From the NCBI RefSeq assembly GCF_016722965.1, contig NZ_JAEQNB010000001.1, positions 847,929 through 911,928 on the forward strand: 64,000 nt of DNA, written 5' to 3'. Positions 1 through 7,140 of this stretch are shown here, piece after piece. Made by a program: the position numbers and the translations under genes. Every line of letters begins with the position of its first letter. Position 1 is the first letter of the stretch. The DNA is from Tumebacillus amylolyticus (GTDB lineage Bacteria; Bacillota; Bacilli; Tumebacillales; Tumebacillaceae). A model generated the notes under the pieces. That model saw only the letters and a program-made list of their open reading frames with translations, had not been told where the DNA came from and made no database searches.

Positions 1-1
1 A

Positions 2-571
2 GCCACGTTTACGTTGACGGCCAGCGACGAAGTGAATGGGAATGCACCGGCGACGTTGACCTTCACCGTGACGGTTAATCCGGCTGTGACCAAGTCGGCA
101 TTCATCTCGGAAGCGAACTGGGGCGCAGATTTCAACCAAGCGTTTGAAATCTACAACCCGACGAATGCTCCGATTTCCTTTGACTCGATCCGACTCGTCT
201 GGGACGGCGGTGAATACACGCCGGGCAGCGGCGGTGGTGGTGGCATCCCTGGCTTCGCACCTTCTTCCGTGCCTACCGAAATCCCGGCAGGCGGGACGAT
301 GGTGTTCGCCGATGCGTTGGGTGATCAATATGAGAACGCCCCGAACTTCATCCTTGCCTCCTTCGGATTCGACATCGAAACGTTGGACGCATTCCCTGTC
401 TCCCTGTACATTGACGGAGTGCTGGTCGATACGATCTTGTACACTCCGCACCAAACGTTGAAGCGCAACACCTCCACCACACACGGCGAGACGACCTATG
501 ACAGCTCGCAATGGACTGTGGCTGGTGAGGCTGACGTTACGGATCTCGGCTCGTTCCCGACGGCACCTTAG
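2..571 (+). CDS. Lamin-tail-domain surface protein, C-terminal fragment
   Basis: This is the end of a larger protein: the frame is open from base 2 (reading ATFTLTASDE) and its start lies outside the window. The first visible residues look like the last strand of an Ig- or cadherin-like repeat (LTFTVTVNPA). Then comes a region of about 150 residues resembling a lamin tail domain: SAFISEANWG, FEIYNPTNAPI, and near the end TLKRNTSTTHGETTYDSSQW. Lamin tail domains are common at the ends of large secreted Bacillota proteins and nucleases; their role is thought to be adhesion or scaffolding. A Gly-rich loop (SGGGGGIPG) interrupts the domain. The catalytic part, if any, cannot be seen. The domain call rests on recalled sequence pattern and is fairly confident; the function is unknown. 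Confidence 0.7.
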   Translation, partial: ATFTLTASDEVNGNAPATLTFTVTVNPAVTKSAFISEANWGADFNQAFEIYNPTNAPISFDSIRLVWDGGEYTPGSGGGGGIPGFAPSSVPTEIPAGGTMVFADALGDQYENAPNFILASFGFDIETLDAFPVSLYIDGVLVDTILYTPHQTLKRNTSTTHGETTYDSSQWTVAGEADVTDLGSFPTAP

Positions 572-577
572 AAAACG

Positions 578-614
578 AAGAACTCTTCGCAGATTGCGAA
601 GAGTTCTTTTTTTT
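578..614 (+). terminator. Rho-independent terminator
   Basis: A perfect 13-bp stem (AAGAACTCTTCGC, loop AGATT, GCGAAGAGTTCTT) is followed by a run of T. It ends the lamin-tail gene. Confidence 0.9.
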
Positions 615-683
615 CATAAAGCTCGACTCTTCCCAATCGTGGTATACTAAGCGGTACAAACTTGGAGGGAGTGTCCGAAGCTC

Positions 684-1190
684 GTGATTCGAATCGACTA
701 TCCGACGTTTTTGCTTCCGGCTTTGGTGCTCTGGATCTTCTGGAGGCGCAACAAGTACCACGACGTAGGGCGGGAGTTGTGGGTGAACTTGTTTTTCTTA
801 TACGGGTTGGGCGTTGCGTACGTGACGTTTTTCCCGCTTACGATTCGGGTCTCCACGCTGCGGCATGTGAACCTGATTCCGTTTGTGGAGATGAAGTGGT
901 TGCTCTACCGCCCGATTGTCGCCGTCATGAATTTGGGCGGCAATGTCGTGATGTTCGCCCCGTTGGGCTTTTTCCTGCCTCTGTTAGGGGGACGTCGATT
1001 CCAAAGTTTCGTCAAAACAACAGGCGCGGGTCTGCTCCTCTCCGTGGGCATCGAGTTTCTGCAATACTTGACCGGAGCTCGGGAAGCGGACATCGACGAT
1101 GTCATGCTGAACACGTTGGGAGCGGCGCTCGGCTATTGGCTGTATCTCCTCTGGCAGAGACGCACCACAACTCAAGAAAAGAGACCCTGA
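684..1190 (+). CDS. VanZ-like membrane protein
   Basis: The 168-residue protein has about four hydrophobic segments and the VanZ-family signature blocks: NLIPF near residue 63, GNVVMFAPLGFFLPLL near 85-100, SVGIEFLQ near 120, and DIDDVMLNTLGAALGY near 136-151. VanZ-like proteins are small integral membrane proteins; VanZ itself gives low-level teicoplanin resistance by an unknown mechanism, and most relatives have no known role. The start is GTG with GGAGGG about 13 bases upstream, and a TATACT -10 box lies at 643-648. It stands alone between two terminators, so it is probably monocistronic. Confidence 0.8.
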   Translation: MIRIDYPTFLLPALVLWIFWRRNKYHDVGRELWVNLFFLYGLGVAYVTFFPLTIRVSTLRHVNLIPFVEMKWLLYRPIVAVMNLGGNVVMFAPLGFFLPLLGGRRFQSFVKTTGAGLLLSVGIEFLQYLTGAREADIDDVMLNTLGAALGYWLYLLWQRRTTTQEKRP

Positions 1191-1222
1191 CACGCGCGTG
1201 TTGCGTGCAGGGTCTTTTTTTT
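1182..1222. terminator. Bidirectional terminator between convergent genes
   Basis: AGACCCTG at 1182-1189 pairs with CAGGGTCT at 1208-1215, followed by T7 on the plus strand and a T-rich run on the minus strand. It separates the VanZ-like gene from the convergent GNAT gene. Confidence 0.85.
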
Positions 1223-1225
1223 CGT

Positions 1226-1801
1226 TTACAGGGTCTTGCGCAGGACATCGAAGTCTCCCAACTCGTGCAGAGTTTCAAACCCGGCTTCGAAGTACATCGC
1301 GGGATGGCCGTGGTAGTGCTCTTGGATGGTGCCGTCTTCTTCGTGGCGCGGGTAAGCTTCGAGGTAGGTGAAGCCGTCCTGTTTCAACTGCTCGAAGGCC
1401 GCGTGCAAAATCTGCGTGGCGATGCCTTGGCGACGGTGCTCCGGCGAGACGATGAAGCACGCGATGCTCGCCGTGCGGTGCTCAGGATCGGGCTTGGCGA
1501 TCTCCTCGGGGAGGTAGCCGAGCGAGAGGTTGGCTTTGTCGTTCGCATGACACCAGCCGACCGGTTCGCCGTTCAGAAATGCGAGGAAGCCGTTCAGACC
1601 TTCTGCGTCCATCCACTTCGAGCAGGCTTGACGGTTGTCGGCCGCCGTGCGGGTCTCCCACTCGCCCTCTGCCCAACTCTGGCTGTAGAAGTAGCAATAA
1701 CACGAGGACCAACGCGGGTTGTCTGTGAACGCCACGTTGTCGAAAAAGTGGAAAAACGACTCTGCCAATGCGGGCGTCAATTTTTGGATGGTGAGGCTCA
1801 T
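1226..1801 (-). CDS. GNAT-family N-acetyltransferase
   Basis: The 191-residue protein carries a GNAT acetyl-CoA-binding motif A, IACFIVSPEHRRQGIATQIL, at about residues 113-132, where the RRQGIA stretch is the pyrophosphate loop. The N-terminal part (WSSCYCYFYSQSW) matches a group of Bacillota GNATs whose substrates are unknown. It would transfer an acetyl group from acetyl-CoA to a small-molecule or protein amine in the cytoplasm. The gene lies 15 bases downstream of the yhfC-like gene on the same strand, so the two form a two-gene operon. Family assignment is solid; the substrate cannot be inferred. Confidence 0.85.
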   Translation of the reverse strand: MSLTIQKLTPALAESFFHFFDNVAFTDNPRWSSCYCYFYSQSWAEGEWETRTAADNRQACSKWMDAEGLNGFLAFLNGEPVGWCHANDKANLSLGYLPEEIAKPDPEHRTASIACFIVSPEHRRQGIATQILHAAFEQLKQDGFTYLEAYPRHEEDGTIQEHYHGHPAMYFEAGFETLHELGDFDVLRKTL

Positions 1802-1816
1802 GGTGAATCCCTTCCT

Positions 1817-2641
1817 TTACAGGTTGCTACCCATCGAGTTCCCGTTCGGAGGGAGAGATTCCTGCTGGGAGAACCATCGTTTCGCAGGTTTCAGGAGGAA
1901 GACCAGAGAGAGGATGCCTGCGAGGAGGGTGATGCTTTCGAGGAGGAACACGTTGACTTCGAGTTTGCTAAGCAGCGCCACCACAAAGTCAAGCGCGGCG
2001 TGCAAGAGAATGGCATACAGCAAGAAGACTTTGCGCCCGGAACGAACGCCGTAGAGCACGACCAGCGAGAGGGCGATGTGGAACAGCACCGCCGGGATGC
2101 GTTCGAAGCCGCCGAGCAGGTAGTAGGCGAAACCGTGTTCCAAAAGACCCGACTTGATTTGTGCCAGTTGATCGGCGGGAACCTTCCCTCCCAGTTGGGA
2201 CTCGAACGTCCCGGCGTTGATCATCGTCATGTACACGAGATTCGTCGCCACCATCGAGACCATGATCAACACGGCCTCGACGCCGCCGTGACCCACTCCG
2301 TAGGCGATGCCGTCGTTGTACGCACGCTTGCCTTTCAACCAATAGCGGAACCCGATCCAGCGCCCGACCTCCTCGAACACACCTGCGGCGAGACCGCCGT
2401 AGAGGGCGTAGTAGAACGGAGTTTTCAAAAGCTCCACCGTCGTCTGGTTGAACTGCAAAAAGTAGACGTGCATCGCTTTTTCCAACACTTGCGAGAACAG
2501 AATCCACACCAAAGCCCCGACGCCAATCGCTTTCCACGATATTTTCTGCGTGCGGCGGTAGTACACCAGCAGGATGATCGGGAACGCAATGCCAAGCAGA
2601 GCACCGAGCAAGATGCCGACAATCGTTGAGGTCGAAATCAT
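1817..2641 (-). CDS. YhfC-family intramembrane metalloprotease-like protein
   Basis: The 274-residue polytopic membrane protein has about seven hydrophobic segments. It carries the motifs that place YhfC in the CPBP/Abi-like intramembrane protease superfamily: FEEVGRW at residues 89-95, GVGHGGVEA at 115-123 and a late HAALD. Glu90, Glu91, His118 and Glu122 are the likely metal or catalytic residues. Family members are presumed proteases, but no substrate is known. The ATG has GGAGG eight bases upstream. It is the first gene of an operon with the GNAT gene downstream. Confidence 0.8.
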   Translation of the reverse strand: MISTSTIVGILLGALLGIAFPIILLVYYRRTQKISWKAIGVGALVWILFSQVLEKAMHVYFLQFNQTTVELLKTPFYYALYGGLAAGVFEEVGRWIGFRYWLKGKRAYNDGIAYGVGHGGVEAVLIMVSMVATNLVYMTMINAGTFESQLGGKVPADQLAQIKSGLLEHGFAYYLLGGFERIPAVLFHIALSLVVLYGVRSGRKVFLLYAILLHAALDFVVALLSKLEVNVFLLESITLLAGILSLVFLLKPAKRWFSQQESLPPNGNSMGSNL

Positions 2642-2673
2642 GAGAGAGCCTCCTACGCATAGAATTTAGAGAA

Positions 2674-2731
2674 TTAGATAATTAGTCATGTGTCTAAATA
2701 AAAGATACTGCCAACTCCTTCCTTTTGTCAA
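2674..2731 (-). promoter_or_regulatory. Sigma-A promoter with overlapping inverted repeat (yhfC operon)
   Basis: On the minus strand a TTGACA box (2726-2731) and a TATCTT box (2702-2707) are 18 bases apart. Just downstream, over the expected transcription start, lies an imperfect inverted repeat with arms TTAGA (2674-2678) and TCTAA (2693-2697) in AT-rich sequence. This is the size and position of a MarR-type operator. The promoter is convincing; the operator is a guess. Confidence 0.65.
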
Positions 2732-2775
2732 CACGAACGAGAACGGGTCGGAGTCCACCGCAAGCAATCGGTCGT

Positions 2776-2815
2776 AAAAAAAGACTCTGCCACAAGCGTG
2801 GCGGAGTCTTTTTTG
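2776..2815. terminator. Bidirectional terminator
   Basis: GACTCTGCCAC pairs with GTGGCGGAGTC around AAGC, flanked by A7 and T6. It ends the minus-strand unit of the VOC gene and the small gene at 2837. Confidence 0.85.
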
Positions 2816-2836
2816 CTCAAACAGGCTTCGTCGGCG

Positions 2837-3037
2837 TCAGAGGTTGCACTGTCGAAGTTGGGCCGAAACTTCGTCGATGTCTTCGCGAATTTCACCCTCT
2901 GGTCGTCCAAAACTTTTCCCGAGGTGCGCACGGACGTGACCGTTGCGCTCATGACCTACCAATTCCCCTTCCAGACCTTCCATCTTCGCCATCAGACGAT
3001 CGACCGATTCGCGGGAACAGTTGTTGGGTTGGTTCAT
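2837..3037 (-). CDS. Small hypothetical charged protein
   Basis: The start is the ATG at 3037, seven to eight bases behind a GAGGGGG ribosome site; an upstream in-frame extension has no ribosome site. The 66-residue product is highly charged and probably helical (VDRLMAKMEGLEGELVGHERN, then SFGRPEGEIREDIDEVSAQLRQ), with one Cys near the N-terminus and one near the C-terminus. I do not recognise the family. It lies 58 bases downstream of the VOC-family gene on the same strand and ahead of a terminator, so it is probably cotranscribed with that gene. Confidence 0.55.
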   Translation of the reverse strand: MNQPNNCSRESVDRLMAKMEGLEGELVGHERNGHVRAHLGKSFGRPEGEIREDIDEVSAQLRQCNL

Positions 3038-3095
3038 TCGTATGACCCCCTCTTTGGAAAGTGGATGCCGCGCGAAGCCGAAGGTAGTATGTGCA

Positions 3096-3558
<463 letters not shown>

Positions 3559-3623
3559 TAGGGGAATCAATCTGTTTCATTTTGCTTCAGATATGAACAT
3601 TCTGTGAGGGTTGGCGATATGGA

Positions 3624-3652
3624 TTGACGTTGCCGACGGGATGACCTACGAT
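3624..3652 (+). promoter_or_regulatory. Promoter of the signal peptidase gene
   Basis: TTGACG at 3624-3629 and TACGAT at 3647-3652 are 17 bases apart, upstream of the signal peptidase start. Confidence 0.55.
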
Positions 3653-3692
3653 TACAGTACACAAGTATCGTTATGGAGAGAGAGGGAGAGCC

Positions 3693-4232
3693 TTGAAGCC
3701 GGAAACCAAAAAAAATATTTTCGAGTGGGTCCGCACGATCGTCATCGCTGTGGTCCTGGTCTTCTTGTTCCGACACTTCGTTGCCGAAGCGTTCTACATT
3801 CCGAGCCAATCGATGGAGCCGACGCTGAAAGTGGGCGACCGCTTGTACGTCGAGAAGGTCTCCTACAAATTCGGAGATATCAAACGCGGCGACATCGTCG
3901 TGTTCACCCCGCCGCCGAGCGCGAAAGTTCCGGCGGACGAAGACCATCTGATCAAGCGCGTCATCGCTCTTCCGGGTGAGACGGTCAAAGTCGAGGACGG
4001 CATCGTCTACGTCAACGACAAAGCGCTTGACGAGCCGTATGAAGCGGAGAAACCGACGATGGAGTACAAACCGTTCACCGTTCCGGACGGTCAAATCTTC
4101 GTCATGGGCGACAACCGCAACAACTCGTACGACAGCCGCTACTGGGGCACGCTCCCGATCGAGAACGTAGTCGGCAAAGCGTTCGTGCGCTACTACCCGT
4201 TCTCCCAAATGTCCGGCCTCTACAACAAATAG
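3693..4232 (+). CDS. sipS/lepB: Type I signal peptidase
   Basis: The 179-residue enzyme removes signal peptides from exported preproteins on the outer face of the membrane. It has an N-terminal anchor (residues about 11-27, VRTIVIAVVLVFLFRHF). The family boxes are all visible: box B IPSQSMEPTLKVGD with the nucleophile Ser40, box D LIKRVIALPGE with the general base Lys88, and box E FVMGDNRNNSYDSR. Its length fits the short Bacillus SipS type. The start is TTG with GGGAGAG a few bases upstream; no ATG in frame is better placed. It stands alone, followed by a strong terminator. Confidence 0.93.
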   Translation: MKPETKKNIFEWVRTIVIAVVLVFLFRHFVAEAFYIPSQSMEPTLKVGDRLYVEKVSYKFGDIKRGDIVVFTPPPSAKVPADEDHLIKRVIALPGETVKVEDGIVYVNDKALDEPYEAEKPTMEYKPFTVPDGQIFVMGDNRNNSYDSRYWGTLPIENVVGKAFVRYYPFSQMSGLYNK

Positions 4233-4248
4233 ACAGATGGATAAAAAG

Positions 4249-4284
4249 AATCCCCATTCGCCTCGGCGAGTGGGGATTTTTTTC
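4249..4284. terminator. Bidirectional terminator
   Basis: ATCCCCATTCGCC pairs with GGCGAGTGGGGAT and is followed by T7. It serves the signal peptidase gene and the convergent YciI-like gene. Confidence 0.85.
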
Positions 4285-4300
4285 GTGGACGTACATCTCT

Positions 4301-4606
4301 TTACTTCTGTCCTGCAAACAGCGCGGCGCGGTACTCATGCAGCTCGGCACTCATGACGCCAAGCTTCACCGCCGGGTCGTTTTCCATGATGGCGCGGGCT
4401 TCTTCGATGGATTCTGCCTTGAAAACGGTGATGCCCATCGTTCGATCCAGGCACGGGCCGGCGAGGAGCAAAGTGCCTTTTTCCAGCAGGTCTTTCAAGT
4501 ATTCAAAGTGCTGTCCCATGACCTCCATTTCCTCAGGAAGCACCTCTTCGATAAATCCAGATCGGATTGGTCGGATTATGTACACAAATTCGGGAAGATT
4601 TGACAT
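4301..4606 (-). CDS. YciI-like protein
   Basis: The 101-residue protein matches the YciI/YCII fold (dimeric alpha/beta barrel related to muconolactone isomerase). Typical pieces are FVYIIRPIRSGF, HFEYLKDLLEKGTLLLAGPC, MGITVFKAESIEEARAIMENDP, and the C-terminal ELHEYRAALF. A His (HFEYL) and an Asp (NDPAV) occupy the usual putative active-site positions. The family is widespread and mostly without known substrate. The ATG is preceded by GAGG at a normal distance. No partner gene is visible. Confidence 0.85.
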   Translation of the reverse strand: MSNLPEFVYIIRPIRSGFIEEVLPEEMEVMGQHFEYLKDLLEKGTLLLAGPCLDRTMGITVFKAESIEEARAIMENDPAVKLGVMSAELHEYRAALFAGQK

Positions 4607-4634
4607 TTACAAGACCTCATTTCGATGTTAATAT
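4606..4634 (+). promoter_or_regulatory. Promoter of the DoxX-like gene
   Basis: TTTACA at 4606-4611 and TAATAT at 4629-4634 are separated by 17 bases; the DoxX-like ATG follows 45 bases later. Confidence 0.55.
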
Positions 4635-4678
4635 GACCTTGAAATCAAAAAGCATTAATTACGAAAGGCGGAATTTAC

Positions 4679-5194
4679 ATGAACGAATGGCTTCGTAACA
4701 GCAAAGTAGCAGCAGCATTGCTCGTACTCGTCCGCATCTATGTCGGGTGGAAGTTCCTCGACGCAGGCTGGCACAAAATCACGGGGGCCAAGGCGTTTGA
4801 TGCCTCCGGTTTGTTGAAAGGCGCAGTCGCCGGCTCCACCGCGGCGAAACCGACGGTTCAAGCTTGGTACGGCAGTTTCGTCGACAGCTTTGCATTGCCC
4901 AATGTCGGTCTGTTTAACTTCCTCGTGCAATGGGGCGAACTGCTGGTCGGCATCGGCTTGATCCTCGGCGTGTTCACCACGTTTGCCGCCCTGATGGCGA
5001 TGTTCATGAACTTCAACTACCTGTTCGCCGGTGCGATCTCCACCAACCCGAACTTGATCTTCTTGAGCATCTTCATCGTCGTGGCCGGTTTCAACGCAGG
5101 GAAGTTTGGCGGCGACTACTTCGTCATCCCGTTCCTGCGCGCTCAACTTCAGAAGTTGAGAGGCGAACGGCGAGTGGCAGGGATGAACGCGTAG
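4679..5194 (+). CDS. DoxX-family membrane protein
   Basis: The 171-residue protein has four hydrophobic helices and DoxX-family landmarks: LVRIYVGWKFLDAGWHKITG near residues 17-36, and WGELLVGIGLILGVFTTFAALMA followed by NFNYLFAGAISTNPN. DoxX relatives are membrane proteins linked to quinone or thiosulfate redox chemistry and oxidative stress in a few species; most, like this one, are uncharacterised. The ribosome site AAAGGCGG precedes the ATG. The gene is monocistronic and ends only four bases from the convergent gene at 5198, with no obvious hairpin between. Confidence 0.85.
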   Translation: MNEWLRNSKVAAALLVLVRIYVGWKFLDAGWHKITGAKAFDASGLLKGAVAGSTAAKPTVQAWYGSFVDSFALPNVGLFNFLVQWGELLVGIGLILGVFTTFAALMAMFMNFNYLFAGAISTNPNLIFLSIFIVVAGFNAGKFGGDYFVIPFLRAQLQKLRGERRVAGMNA

Positions 5195-5197
5195 GGT

Positions 5198-5533
5198 CTA
5201 AAACGGTTTGAACGGCGAAAACGGACGCTGTGCTTCTGCAAGCGAGCTCAGCGTAGCGAAATCGGCGATCTGACCCATCTCTTCCCAGAGCACTTGGACG
5301 TTCGGGTTGGAGTGTGCGAGGTCGGCCGCTTCGAGGGATGTCCACTCGAAGACTTCGATGAAGGAGCCGTCCTCGGCAACGGCGACGGTGACCGGACGGT
5401 CGGTGATCAGACCTTCTGCACGCAGGGTCGGAGCGTGCTTGCGCACGATCTCGGCGAGTCTGTCCGCTTGACCAACACGCGGGCGATAGACGGAGATTAC
5501 TACAGTTGTGCTTGCATCTTTCCAATTAGACAT
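5198..5533 (-). CDS. Antibiotic-biosynthesis-monooxygenase-like (ABM fold) protein
   Basis: The 111-residue protein shows the pattern of a small dimeric alpha/beta-barrel protein of the ABM superfamily. A first strand (TTVVISVYRPRVGQ) is followed by a helix (ADRLAEIVRKHAPTLRAEGL), a strand with FIEVFEWTSLEAADLAH and a closing helix. Such proteins may be heme- or quinone-linked monooxygenases, or simple small-molecule binders. It overlaps the start of its own upstream neighbour on the same strand, the GNAT gene, by 8 bases, so the two are translationally coupled. Specific activity is unknown. Confidence 0.65.
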   Translation of the reverse strand: MSNWKDASTTVVISVYRPRVGQADRLAEIVRKHAPTLRAEGLITDRPVTVAVAEDGSFIEVFEWTSLEAADLAHSNPNVQVLWEEMGQIADFATLSSLAEAQRPFSPFKPF

Positions 5534-6143
5534 GGAAGGCCTCCTGATTCTGGGGGGGCTTTTTTTGTTGAAGCTCTTGCGCCCACTCTTGCGTACGAGA
5601 GGGCAGGTTCAGTTGGATATGCACGTGGTGCCAGCGTTCTTCCATCTCCGGTGCATAGAGGAACGGAACGAATCGCAACTTCAAATACGTTTTGATCGCA
5701 GGCAGGCGATGGTCTTCCATGCCGGTCCAGATCGTGCGGTATCCACCGCGAATCAAACGACGCAGGGCGACGGCGGACACGAGTTCGCCGAGTTTCTTGC
5801 CTCGATGATCGGGATGCACCACCACATAGCCAATCGATCCGCCAAACGGGAACCGGAAGTGACCGCCCTGCGGGTTGTGCAACGCGGAACCGGTGGCGAC
5901 GAGGGTGCCGCTCTCCCGTTCGACCACGACGAAAAGCCCGTCGGGCAAGCAGTGGTTCAGAAAATCCAGAAACTTCGCTTCCTCCAAGTTCCAGCCTTCC
6001 TCCGCCAAGAGCGTTGTCAGCGCAGAGGCGTCCTCGTCGCGGTACGGGCGCAAGAGATAACCCTGGGGCACGGATACCTCAGGCGGATACGACAAAAGCG
6101 ATTCAGGAAACAACATGTAGAGCGGCTGTTTTCGTTCTGTCAT
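5526..6143 (-). CDS. GNAT-family N-acetyltransferase
   Basis: This protein of about 205 residues has the GNAT core: YLLRPYRDEDASALTTLLAEEGWNLEEAKFLDFLN near the N-terminus and IGYVVVHPDHRGKKLGELVSAVALRRL as motif A, with HRGKKLG as the acetyl-CoA loop. I choose the ATG at 6143 because GGGAG lies eight bases upstream; a GTG two codons earlier is too close to it. A TATAAT box on the minus strand (6178-6183) gives a probable promoter. It overlaps the ABM-like gene downstream by eight bases. The acceptor substrate is unknown. Confidence 0.82.
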   Translation of the reverse strand: MTERKQPLYMLFPESLLSYPPEVSVPQGYLLRPYRDEDASALTTLLAEEGWNLEEAKFLDFLNHCLPDGLFVVVERESGTLVATGSALHNPQGGHFRFPFGGSIGYVVVHPDHRGKKLGELVSAVALRRLIRGGYRTIWTGMEDHRLPAIKTYLKLRFVPFLYAPEMEERWHHVHIQLNLPSRTQEWAQELQQKKPPQNQEAFHV

Positions 6144-6189
6144 GGTCACGTCTCCCTTTGGTTTGAAATCTTATCTCATTATAAAGAAA

Positions 6190-6222
6190 AAAGCACCGCA
6201 CTGCACGCGGCGCTTTTTTCAA
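6190..6222 (-). terminator. Terminator of the Dps-like gene
   Basis: AAAAAAGCGCCGC and GCGGTGCTTTTTT (minus strand) form a stem with one G-T pair and a T6 tail just past the stop of the Dps-like gene. Confidence 0.8.
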
Positions 6223-6233
6223 CAGAAGCTGGG

Positions 6234-7058
6234 TTATTGCAGGCTTGAGCCCGGGTCCATCGGACGGTCGGTGCGCAGATCGTCGGTGCCGTCGTAGAGA
6301 TGAGTCATCCCGCGGGTGAGGGTATCGTCCTCCAAATTGCTGTACAAATGGTAGCCGAGATCTTCGCGGTCGACGAGGACTTCCTCCAAGACTTGCACGG
6401 TGCCGTGGTCGCCGAGCTCCTGCGCACGAGTAATTTGTTGGCGAAGCATCTGCTGGATTTTCAACTCGTGTTCGAGGTCGTTGCGCAAGTAATCGCGCAT
6501 CGTGTAGCGGCCTTCCACTTCGTGCTTGATGTACGACAATTCATGTTGTGTGACCGGGTGGGCCGTCGGAACACCGCCCAGTCGTGCAACGCGCTCTCCG
6601 ATGTCGTCGATGTGCTTGTTGGTTTTCTCGATATGCTCGTTGAGCAGTTCGTGGAGCGAGAGGAACGCTTCTGCGCCCTCGGTTAACCAATGGTGCTTGG
6701 TATATTGATTGCGCGCAACGCTCAGGGCGCACTGGTGGTCATCGAGCATGAGCGCCATTTCCAGACGCACTTCATAAGGAAGCGAGATGCCGGCGCCGAT
6801 TTGCTTCACGGTGCGCGGCGGTTGACGGAGCACCATCTGGTCGAGGTGGTTGGTGGAATGCCCCGGCATGTTCGGGTCGAAGCCGGACTTCTCTAAATTG
6901 AAACGACCTTCGAAGTTGTTGACGTTGGCAAAGACCACTTGAAGGTCGGAGGCCGGTTGGTGAGCAGACGGCGGCAAGTTCAACGGATTGTTCATGTCCA
7001 AAGTGGGTACACGCTCCTTCATTTGCATTTCCGTTGAGTAGTATGCCCGCTTCGGCAA
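6234..7058 (-). CDS. Dps/ferritin-like protein with long N- and C-terminal extensions
   Basis: The middle of this protein of about 260-274 residues resembles Dps. ARNQYTKHHWLTEGAEAFLSLHELLNE (about residues 115-141) is followed by HIDDIGERVARLGGVPTAHP. Candidate ferroxidase ligands are the His of KHHW and the Asp/Glu of HIDDIGER. A later helix matches Dps too (RNDLEHELKIQQMLRQQITRAQELGDHGTVQVLEEVLVDRED). Dps proteins are normally about 150 residues; here about 80 extra residues lie before the core and about 30 after it. The true start is uncertain: the longest frame begins with TTG at 7058, and ATG codons lie at 7028, 7022 and 6995. It is divergent from the CarH-like gene. Confidence 0.7.
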   Translation of the reverse strand: MPKRAYYSTEMQMKERVPTLDMNNPLNLPPSAHQPASDLQVVFANVNNFEGRFNLEKSGFDPNMPGHSTNHLDQMVLRQPPRTVKQIGAGISLPYEVRLEMALMLDDHQCALSVARNQYTKHHWLTEGAEAFLSLHELLNEHIEKTNKHIDDIGERVARLGGVPTAHPVTQHELSYIKHEVEGRYTMRDYLRNDLEHELKIQQMLRQQITRAQELGDHGTVQVLEEVLVDREDLGYHLYSNLEDDTLTRGMTHLYDGTDDLRTDRPMDPGSSLQ

Positions 7059-7084
7059 AGAATATCTGGCAGTGGAGTTCCTTT

Positions 7085-7119
7085 TTGTGTATCATGGTTG
7101 TAAAATGATTGTATAACTC
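7085..7119 (+). promoter_or_regulatory. TTGT direct repeats upstream of the CarH-like gene
   Basis: TTGT begins at 7085, 7098 and 7109, giving spacings of 13 and 11 bases. The repeats include TTGTAAAATGA and TTGTATAACTC. They lie in the short divergent region between the Dps-like and CarH-like genes and overlap possible -10 boxes (TAAAAT at 7101, TATAAC at 7112). CarH of Thermus is known to bind 11-bp direct repeats, so these may be its operator; this is inference. Confidence 0.4.
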
Positions 7120-7140
7120 GAAAGGGAAAGACGTGGGATC

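Noticed and set aside
662-2629. A 655-codon plus-strand open frame across the VanZ, GNAT and YhfC genes
   Set aside because: It is antisense or out of frame to three genes with clear family motifs, has Arg/His/Asp-rich low-quality sequence, and arises from high-GC codon bias.
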